This document shows, piece by piece, positions 7,173-13,425 of a stretch of 13,425 nucleotides of DNA (positions within the stretch are counted from its first letter, which is position 1; each line of letters starts with the position of its first letter). The notes beneath the pieces were generated by a model. The model was not told the origin of the DNA. It was given only the letters and a program-made list of their open reading frames with translations, and did no database searches. This DNA is from Clostridia bacterium (lineage in GTDB: Bacteria; Bacillota_A; Clostridia; Christensenellales; Borkfalkiaceae), in NCBI GenBank assembly GCA_017504735.1, contig JAFVQP010000082.1, forward strand, positions 1 through 13,425. Reading direction: 5' to 3'. The translations under genes and the position numbers were made by a program.

Positions 7173-9545
7173 ATGAGGAACTTTTTACGAAAGATGCTTG
7201 TAGGCATTGTTTCCATGTTGTGTCTTGCGTTTGTTTGCCTTGGTGTCAACGTTTTTACCATTGCGCAAGCGGAAGATACGCAGGTTATTTCTTCATCGGT
7301 CAATCAAATAGAGGTTTTCCCTAATGATAAGACGGTTATCTTTCATTTGAGCGAAGCGGATTATATTACCTCGCCTTTGCCCAATGAGATTACTGACGTG
7401 TCGCAGTATAAATGGACAGATTTTTTATTGTATAGAGATAGGGAAAATTACAACGTATATAACGCTGGGTTGGAAACCCGTTTGAATGAATATAATTATT
7501 TAGACAATATCTTTATCGATGGCGTTGCGTTGAGGGAATATTCCCACTTCTTGATGGCGAATAAATTTCAACGTGTAAATGGATTGGGTATTTCCTTTTC
7601 GGATGACGTTTTGACCAATGCAACGGAAATTGAAATCAAGGCAGGTTGTACGTTGCCTACCCTCGCTCGTTCGTATTTCGGATTGACGGAAAAATCGCAA
7701 ATCCTCATGGAAGAAGACACGTTATTCCGCAATAATGACGGGGTGTGGACGAGAATCTATCGTTTTGACGGATACGAACTTGGTGTGGAATACGATGCTA
7801 CCGAGCAATATCTGTACAAGAGAAACCCCGATGGCAATTACAAAGGGCATATGGAAGCGCCTACCTGTGAATTCACCAATGCAATGTTCAAGGAAGAAGC
7901 GTTGGGGGTAGAGGGTTACGATGCAGGATATGCGTTGGTTTCCTCGCCTGCAACGGAGAAGGGCAACCTTCTCATCGTTGAATTTGTAAACCCGATTGAC
8001 ACCAGCGTATTTGGGACAATTCACCTGGATATGTACGTACATAGAAATAGGTCGATGGTTACCTATAACGCAAGTGGTGTCACCGAGGATAGCTTGGGTG
8101 AAAAGTTAGAGATGTTCAACGTCGTGCCTAGTAAATGGGTTAGGGTATCCTTACTTTCCGCTTTGTACGCGGATGAAAATGGTATGGTAGATACCCTCGT
8201 GTTCCAATTTACCAACGATGGCGATGAAGATTCGACCTGGAATCAGGTATGTATCGGTAGATTTTCCTTAGGGGAAAGCTCCGTCGAAGGCTTGGTATAT
8301 GAGAAATCGCTTTTGATGGACGAGCAGGAAGATTACTACGATTTCATCTTCCGTTTCAACAAGAAAGGGGAATTCCTCAACGAATGGTTGGATACCTCGA
8401 AGGTTTTGTTCAACGGGTTAAGCATTGACGAAATCAATGCGGACGGCGCGTATGCAACGGCGAAATGGGTAAGCATCCAAGGGATTTACCAAATCAACCT
8501 GCGATTGTTGAAAACCTATACGGGTGAAGCGCAGGTAAAAAATGCCGAATACGAATATTCGGGCAACAAAATGTCGGTGTTGAAAGGTTTGACCTTCCCC
8601 AACGGCGACGTGTTGGACAAGAGTTATACCTATAACTGCTACCGTACCTTTACCGACAACGGCGTATTTGAAAATGAAGTTTTCATTAGTAGCGAAGCGG
8701 ACGTGCAGTATGCGGAAACGCAAGCAGAAAACGTTACGTGGGAACTCAACTCGGATGGCAACCTGCGCATTTCTGTGCGCTTTGATAAAATGATTACTAC
8801 AAAGGCATTGTTCCACACCTGTGAATTGGAAGCTTGGCGACAAGCATTGTTGGAACCGCAGGACAGATACGAACACGATTTTACCGAGATATTTGTAAAA
8901 GGCGGTTATAAATCCTCTTTGATGGACAGCGTTGTTATCAACGGTTTGTCGATTGGGGATATTCACGCGAGAAACAACCATCAAACCTGCGTACATGTAC
9001 ATTATGGTACGTATTCGAACTACGGTTTTGAAATTTACGTCAACCAAGGTACAGAGATTTTTAACACGCTAATGCCTTTGTTCGAAGAGGGAAACGGCGT
9101 TACGCTTGAAATTAAAGAAGGCTTTTTCTTTACCACCAATTACAAGACGGCGAAAGATTGCGCGTTTATCTTAAAAGACGGTGCGTTCCGTTCGAATGAG
9201 CAGAAGCCTGTAAGCGTTTACTTTGACGGACAGCTTGTGGAAGATGGGGACGTAGTAGACGCCGAATACGAAGCGTTAGTAAGCCACGTTTACGTGGACG
9301 GCGTGGATGGTTATAAAGTAACGAAAACGACGGAAGGCGACAAGGCAACGTTTACCATAACGTATGAGGGGACGACAATGGTGTTCCACGTACGTCAAAC
9401 GATTGTGCAATCCCCCGACGTGGAACCTAAAGATTCTTCCAACAATAACGAAGGTGGATGTACTTCTACGCTTGCCGTTGGCGCGGTGGCTACGGCAATG
9501 GCTTTGGCTGGCGCGTGGATGATAAGGAGGAAACAAGATGCATAA
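7173..9545 (+). CDS. Membrane-anchored extracellular protein with three divergent repeats and GGC-TM-RRK tail
   Basis: The product has 790 residues and I do not recognise its family. A Sec signal peptide (MRNFLRK, then a hydrophobic core) probably ends at AQA just before EDTQ. Three divergent copies of one beta-rich domain lie at nt 7333-7749, 8333-8670 and 8758-9205. They share an [IV]-x-F opening, an [FI]-[IN]-G-[VL] turn (FIDGV, FNGLSI, INGLSI) and an 'E-I-K-[AE]-G' type strand. Between the first two, about nt 7800-8280 looks like a carbohydrate-binding jelly roll ('WVRVSLLSALYADENG', 'WNQVCIGRFSL'). A small Ig-like domain follows (9205-9415), then an Asn/Ser-rich linker, Gly-Gly-Cys (Cys codon 9459-9461), one transmembrane helix and RRKQDA. 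It is 42 nt after the dehydrogenase and overlaps the next gene by 8 bp, implying co-transcription. The probable role is surface glycan binding; no catalytic motif is visible. Confidence 0.88.
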   Translation: MRNFLRKMLVGIVSMLCLAFVCLGVNVFTIAQAEDTQVISSSVNQIEVFPNDKTVIFHLSEADYITSPLPNEITDVSQYKWTDFLLYRDRENYNVYNAGLETRLNEYNYLDNIFIDGVALREYSHFLMANKFQRVNGLGISFSDDVLTNATEIEIKAGCTLPTLARSYFGLTEKSQILMEEDTLFRNNDGVWTRIYRFDGYELGVEYDATEQYLYKRNPDGNYKGHMEAPTCEFTNAMFKEEALGVEGYDAGYALVSSPATEKGNLLIVEFVNPIDTSVFGTIHLDMYVHRNRSMVTYNASGVTEDSLGEKLEMFNVVPSKWVRVSLLSALYADENGMVDTLVFQFTNDGDEDSTWNQVCIGRFSLGESSVEGLVYEKSLLMDEQEDYYDFIFRFNKKGEFLNEWLDTSKVLFNGLSIDEINADGAYATAKWVSIQGIYQINLRLLKTYTGEAQVKNAEYEYSGNKMSVLKGLTFPNGDVLDKSYTYNCYRTFTDNGVFENEVFISSEADVQYAETQAENVTWELNSDGNLRISVRFDKMITTKALFHTCELEAWRQALLEPQDRYEHDFTEIFVKGGYKSSLMDSVVINGLSIGDIHARNNHQTCVHVHYGTYSNYGFEIYVNQGTEIFNTLMPLFEEGNGVTLEIKEGFFFTTNYKTAKDCAFILKDGAFRSNEQKPVSVYFDGQLVEDGDVVDAEYEALVSHVYVDGVDGYKVTKTTEGDKATFTITYEGTTMVFHVRQTIVQSPDVEPKDSSNNNEGGCTSTLAVGAVATAMALAGAWMIRRKQDA
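9524..9530 (+). promoter_or_regulatory. Ribosome binding site of the lipoprotein glycosidase, inside the upstream gene
   Basis: AAGGAGG lies 7 nt before ATG 9538 and within the last codons of the upstream gene (ATA AGG AGG AAA, encoding I-R-R-K). The two genes overlap by 8 bp (9538-9545), a layout that favours translational coupling. Confidence 0.85.
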
Positions 9546-12048
9546 GAAGATAAAACATATTCTTTGTCTTGCGCTTACCTTACCAACCGTATTTGCAACC
9601 GCTTGTGGCGGTGGAAATGAAAGCGCTTCCGACAGCGAAAAGATTTATTACAACGCAAACGAGTATCAATACGAGAAAAAGAGTGACAATCTTGTATATT
9701 TTGAAAGCTCGGACAGTCAATTAGACTTTTTCTTAAACGATTATTTCAAAAGACATGCAGGCGGTATATACGAAAACGGCTTAAACCAAAAGGTTATCAG
9801 CGCGGAACCTGGTATCACCAGCCAACAGCTTTTCTGGCAGGAATGGATGTCCATGGCATTTTATCCCATCAGCAGTATGCAAGGGGAAAATGAAGACCGA
9901 ATTGAGGGCTTGAGAAAATTGCTGTCGGGTGTACCTGTGGATAGATACGGTTACGTATGGCAGGAAAGTGACTTGGTGCGCGATGCGTTATCCACCGAAC
10001 AGCCGGGGGAACATCGTATGGGTTGGCCTTTCCCGACCAGTATGCATTCGGACGGTATGTCGAGAAGTTGGGATTTTAACGGTCAAGACAAATCCAACTG
10101 GTCGAGTAACATTGACGCGCAGTTGTTGCAAGGCTTGTTTACCGGTACGGTAGACACCCCTGTGGACAGCGTGCAGTTCACCTCGCCTGTGCCTGTAAAC
10201 GATACGGAAGAAATTTGCGCGTACTATACGCCGCTGTTGGAAATTGACCTTCGTATGTACACGACAAACCCGGAGGATATTGAGGACGTGTACGTTTGGT
10301 ACACGACGGCGAAAGATCCTGAATGGAGCGAAGACAAAAAGGTTTCCGTAAACGAAAAGGCGTTTATTGCATACGATTATACCCCCGTTTACGAACACTT
10401 GTTGTTCTTGCCCATGTATGCGGAAGAGGCTTGGAAATCGGACAAGGATTTGCAAACCTATATCCGCCAAATCAAGGTGGAAATTGTCCCCAAAGAAGGG
10501 AAACAGCTGGAAGGTACGTATGGGCTCAGCTACGTGCGTTCCACCTACGATACAAGACACAGTAACAATGCATCGTTGTTGATATCTTCCTTGCGTAAGG
10601 ATTACGAATATACGGGCGATATGGAATATTTGAAAGCGAATATCACCCGCGCGCGTAAAGCGATGAACTTCTACATGCAAATGTATGATGAAGAAAGACA
10701 TCTCAACGATCAAAGTTATCTCGTTGGACACGATGCGGATAGAACTTCGCAATGGATTAGTGATAAAATTGCAATGACGATTGCAAACGGGTACTGGGAT
10801 ATGTCCTTTATGCCGAAATTCGACTTCCACTCCAACACCTATTTCTACAAAGCGTTGGTGGACCTTGCGTACCTTGAACAAATATTAGAAAGCAACGGTG
10901 TAAACGTCGACAAAGCGGAAGCAACGGTTATAACGGCGGATAGACAGTTTAACCACGGTACCAGCGATTACACCTACGATTCGGCTAGTTTGACCAAGAT
11001 TGCAAACGACGTAGTAACGGCGCTTCGCCAAACGATTGACACTACCAACCATACAGGTTTCTGGGATGAAGAAACGGGTCGTTTCGTCGCAGGGTATGCC
11101 GAGGCGGAAGACAAGTGGTACGATTACGGTTATACCATGTGGAATATGGAAGCCATCTACTACGGCGTGGCAACGGATGAACAAGCAAAGACGATTATGG
11201 ACTGGATCAGCGGTAAGCGTATCGTTGAAAAGGATAAAAACGGATCGCAAGGGGAAGACATTTACTTCTTCGAGCTGGCGCCTAGGGTAAACACCTACTG
11301 CGCGGAAGATAAAAACGACGTATCCATTTTCACGGGTATGTACGCTGGCGCGACGGCGGTAACCTACGGCGTTGTGCAATTGCAAAACGGCGGCGCGGAT
11401 ATGTATACCACCTTCTACGATTTGATGAGCCGTATCCAAACGTACGGTGCAAACGATGCCCTTGCAAGGTTGAAGGAAATCGGTGCGTGGTATCAAGATA
11501 TTTACGATTATTACGTAGCGAGTGAAAATTACAACGCGCATCCCGACCGTTTCTACTGGGATTACTATGAAGATAGTCAATGGGATTCCGACGGTGACGG
11601 CAAAGGGGAATACTGGCTGTTGCAAAACTCGTTGAAAGGTATGGCGGAACGCGGTGGTACGATGGCAGGTATCGTCGGTATCGACGGGGAATTCCTCGAA
11701 TCTATCTTGCCGATTGCGGCAATCCCTTACGGGTTCTTTGGTATCGATTCGTTAGATGGTAAAATGTTGCAGGTAACCCCGAACCTTCCCGATTCGATGG
11801 GATATTGGAAGACGGAAAATCTGCAATTTGGCGGATTGAAATACGACCTTACCATCTTTGACAATGCAGTAATGATCAACTCTGTACGCGGCAACGCAAG
11901 TGAATTGAGCGTGCAAATTGTATTGGATGCGCCTAAGAGTGGTGAAAAGGTATACGTAAACGGCAAGGAAAGCAACCGTTACACCATAAAAGACGGGAAG
12001 GTATACATAGCGTTACCTTTCAAAACGGCAACCGTTGAAGTTAAATAA
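9538..12048 (+). CDS. Lipoprotein six-hairpin glycosidase-like enzyme
   Basis: This is an 836-residue intact protein. The lipoprotein signal ends in the lipobox A-T-A-C23, followed by GGGNES and an acidic linker, so it should be lipid-anchored on the outer face of the membrane. From S-D at about residue 49 it carries an N-terminal helical piece (FFLNDYFKRHAGG, FWQEWMSMAFYPIS), an embedded beta-sandwich (SWDFNG... through KVSVNEKAFIAYDYTPVYE), and then an (alpha/alpha)6-type catalytic region (LVGHDAD, NGYWDMSFMP, TGFWDEETGRF, WYDYGYTMWNMEA, GIDGEFLESILP). A short beta-domain closes the chain. D683-S-D-G-D-G-K-G-E691 resembles a calcium loop. The architecture recalls GH78, GH65 or GH63-type six-hairpin glycosidases, but I cannot name the family or catalytic acids with confidence. 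It is paralogous to 2237-4673. It is coupled to the gene before it and precedes a sugar-binding lipoprotein, which supports extracellular oligosaccharide cleavage. Confidence 0.9.
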   Translation: MHKKIKHILCLALTLPTVFATACGGGNESASDSEKIYYNANEYQYEKKSDNLVYFESSDSQLDFFLNDYFKRHAGGIYENGLNQKVISAEPGITSQQLFWQEWMSMAFYPISSMQGENEDRIEGLRKLLSGVPVDRYGYVWQESDLVRDALSTEQPGEHRMGWPFPTSMHSDGMSRSWDFNGQDKSNWSSNIDAQLLQGLFTGTVDTPVDSVQFTSPVPVNDTEEICAYYTPLLEIDLRMYTTNPEDIEDVYVWYTTAKDPEWSEDKKVSVNEKAFIAYDYTPVYEHLLFLPMYAEEAWKSDKDLQTYIRQIKVEIVPKEGKQLEGTYGLSYVRSTYDTRHSNNASLLISSLRKDYEYTGDMEYLKANITRARKAMNFYMQMYDEERHLNDQSYLVGHDADRTSQWISDKIAMTIANGYWDMSFMPKFDFHSNTYFYKALVDLAYLEQILESNGVNVDKAEATVITADRQFNHGTSDYTYDSASLTKIANDVVTALRQTIDTTNHTGFWDEETGRFVAGYAEAEDKWYDYGYTMWNMEAIYYGVATDEQAKTIMDWISGKRIVEKDKNGSQGEDIYFFELAPRVNTYCAEDKNDVSIFTGMYAGATAVTYGVVQLQNGGADMYTTFYDLMSRIQTYGANDALARLKEIGAWYQDIYDYYVASENYNAHPDRFYWDYYEDSQWDSDGDGKGEYWLLQNSLKGMAERGGTMAGIVGIDGEFLESILPIAAIPYGFFGIDSLDGKMLQVTPNLPDSMGYWKTENLQFGGLKYDLTIFDNAVMINSVRGNASELSVQIVLDAPKSGEKVYVNGKESNRYTIKDGKVYIALPFKTATVEVK
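9682..12045 (+). repeat. Diverged paralogous module, copy 2 (glycosidase region)
   Basis: This is the intact counterpart of 2237-4673. The two differ in delivery: this copy follows a lipoprotein signal and a short linker, while copy 1 is appended to a long multi-domain surface protein. Copy 1 also has a longer insert after GEHRMGWPFPTS (about nt 2593-2660) and more spacer in the beta-sandwich. Confidence 0.9.
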
Positions 12049-12078
12049 AATAGAAAAATTATATCATGAGGTGATAAA

Positions 12079-13425
12079 ATGAAGAAATTTAGCAAGATTT
12101 GTGTAAGTGGCTTATTGTTGACGGCAATGTTGTCCGGCACCGCGTGTTTAGGTGGCGGTGGCGATAGCGCTCCCGATAACGTTGTTGCGGACAAGTACAA
12201 AATTACCGTTGCATGTCAAACGGAAATGGGGGAAGAAGAAGTATTAAAGGTATTGGAAAAAGCATACGAAGCGAAAAACTCCGACGTGGACGTTGTGGTA
12301 AAAACCTTCTCTGGCGAAGGCTTTGAACAATACATGCTTGGTATCGCGGCAGAACCCAAAAACTCACCCAACATCATTTGGACGGCAGATACCTATCACA
12401 GCCAATGGGATCAATATTTCACCGATTTAAGACCTTACTACGAAGCGTCCCCTGAAACGGATTACAGCTTGTATTACGAAACCATGTTGGATACGGCATC
12501 CACCAATGGTACGTTCAAGCCCACCAAAAACTACACCAACCCTACGGGTAACTTTAACCGTGAAAAGGATGCAAACTCCGACGGTAAAGAAGATTACAAA
12601 AACCATTCGGAATACGGTTTGTATTACGCTCCTCGTGACTACAACAAACCCGCAATCCTTTGCAACACCCACCTCTTTGCAGAACTTGACGAAGTATATG
12701 AAAGAATCTACAAAGGCAAAGAAGGGATTACCGAAATGCCTGTAGAATATAAATCGGCAACGGCACGTTTGAACGAAATCGTGGATGGCGCTGATTGGGA
12801 TGAATTGAACGATTTGTACACGTTCACCAAATTTATCGCAGATAAGATCGCTTACATCGTTGAAAATGCAAAGGACGTTACTGGTGATAGACAAATTGGT
12901 AGAACCTGGGCGCAGAGAGTTGCCTTGAACCTCTTCCTTGAATGGGAGCCTACCTATACGACGATTTTGAACGCAATGGGCGCAGAGCTTATGACGGTAA
13001 ATAATGGTCAAGTTTCCTTGAATCTTTCCAATTATGAAACGCAGTTGGAAGCAATGCACAAAGCATTGTTTCCCGATGATGCAAGCAAGGCATACATGAT
13101 GACCACCAACGGTGGCGTTCAATTCTCCAGCGGTAACTTGTTGATGTCCGTATGTTCCAGACCTGTTGTATTGGGTTACAGCAACACCTTCAAGGGTTCG
13201 TATGGCGATACCTATTTGGAAACCATTCAATTCCCCGTAGAAAAAATCGCGGCAGGTAACTCTGGTTATGCAATCTCTAACATTTGGGATGGCAAAGGTA
13301 TGACGGTAAACGGCGTTTACAAGAGCTACAATGATTTGAGCTGGGATTTCATCAAGTTCATCATCACCGAAGAAGGTCAAGAAGAAGCTGGTAAGACGGG
13401 TCTTAATATCCCTGTATTGAAGAGC
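12079..13425 (+). CDS. ABC transporter sugar-binding lipoprotein, family 1 (3' partial)
   Basis: The frame is open for 449 codons to the right edge, and the C-terminus is missing. A lipoprotein signal (MKKFSKICVSGLLLTAMLSG) ends with lipobox G-T-A-C23, followed by a glycine-rich linker. The mature part has the family 1 solute-binding layout: a first strand 'YKITVACQ', a helix with 'LEKAYEAKNSDVDVVVKTF', 'NIIWTADTYHSQWDQYFTDL', the hinge-like 'YGLYYAPRDYNKPAILCN', and 'WDFIKFIITEEGQEEAGKTG' near the end. An insertion before the hinge carries D-A-N-S-D-G-K-E-D (12568-12594), a likely calcium loop. GAGGTGAT at 12068-12075 serves ATG 12079. It starts 30 nt after the glycosidase with no terminator between, so it belongs to the same gene run. 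It should capture the oligosaccharide released outside; permease genes would be expected just past the window. Confidence 0.9.
   Translation, partial: MKKFSKICVSGLLLTAMLSGTACLGGGGDSAPDNVVADKYKITVACQTEMGEEEVLKVLEKAYEAKNSDVDVVVKTFSGEGFEQYMLGIAAEPKNSPNIIWTADTYHSQWDQYFTDLRPYYEASPETDYSLYYETMLDTASTNGTFKPTKNYTNPTGNFNREKDANSDGKEDYKNHSEYGLYYAPRDYNKPAILCNTHLFAELDEVYERIYKGKEGITEMPVEYKSATARLNEIVDGADWDELNDLYTFTKFIADKIAYIVENAKDVTGDRQIGRTWAQRVALNLFLEWEPTYTTILNAMGAELMTVNNGQVSLNLSNYETQLEAMHKALFPDDASKAYMMTTNGGVQFSSGNLLMSVCSRPVVLGYSNTFKGSYGDTYLETIQFPVEKIAAGNSGYAISNIWDGKGMTVNGVYKSYNDLSWDFIKFIITEEGQEEAGKTGLNIPVLKS

Noticed and set aside
9988..10881. 297-codon open frame on the minus strand
   Set aside because: It is antisense to the lipoprotein glycosidase, whose frame is confirmed by the paralogue; the minus-strand product shows no domain and no ribosome binding site.
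12427..13380. 317-codon open frame on the minus strand
   Set aside because: It lies entirely opposite the solute-binding protein frame, which has a signal peptide, a lipobox, family motifs and a ribosome binding site. The minus-strand protein has no recognisable domain or start signal and is a shadow of codon usage.
1..13425. CRISPR arrays, tRNA or rRNA genes, transposases, integrases, attachment sites
   Set aside because: I saw no short regularly spaced repeats, no RNA-gene signatures and no recombinase motifs; nearly all the sequence is accounted for by the + strand protein genes and two short intergenic regions.

Overview
The window looks like part of a carbohydrate-utilisation and cell-surface locus from a Gram-positive anaerobe, most likely a gut-type member of Clostridia (Bacillota). 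The pointers are strong AGGAGG-type ribosome binding sites, two lipoprotein signals, InlB-type (Listeria/Bacteroides) repeats, an AraC regulator beside a sugar-binding lipoprotein, and a short peptide of a kind I recall from Clostridia. Genus-level assignment is not possible from this sequence. All real genes are on the + strand, and coding density is very high.

Left part (1-4863): the 3' portion of a very large surface or secreted protein whose start lies before the window. It has InlB-type repeats, a lectin-like beta-sandwich, and a module with a 'FSARGF...NNARSIYEVA' signature. A C-terminal six-hairpin glycosidase-like enzyme region follows. The reading frame is broken once, by one extra A in an A6 run at 2991-2996, so the gene appears as two overlapping frames (2-3019 and 2976-4676). 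A 41-residue peptide gene (4689-4814) follows directly, then a strong intrinsic terminator (4825-4863).

Middle (4864-7130): a near-consensus promoter drives an AraC-family regulator with an N-terminal cupin. A 111-bp gap holds a second promoter candidate, and then comes a Gfo/Idh/MocA-family dehydrogenase. The -35 region of both promoters lies inside ATATTG...CAATAT inverted half-sites, a plausible shared operator.

Right part (7131-13425): a compact gene run continues from the dehydrogenase. It contains a membrane-anchored extracellular protein with three divergent copies of an unrecognised domain and a GGC-transmembrane-RRK tail. Next is a lipoprotein glycosidase, overlapping it by 8 bp. 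Last is the start of an ABC-type sugar-binding lipoprotein, which runs off the window. The lipoprotein glycosidase is a full-length paralogue of the enzyme region in the left-hand gene.

Reading the genes together (inference): a polysaccharide or glycoconjugate is bound and cut at the cell surface by two related glycosidases, one carried on a large multi-domain protein and one on a lipid anchor. The product is captured by the solute-binding protein for import. The dehydrogenase then oxidises a released sugar, under control of the AraC regulator. The substrate cannot be read from the sequence.
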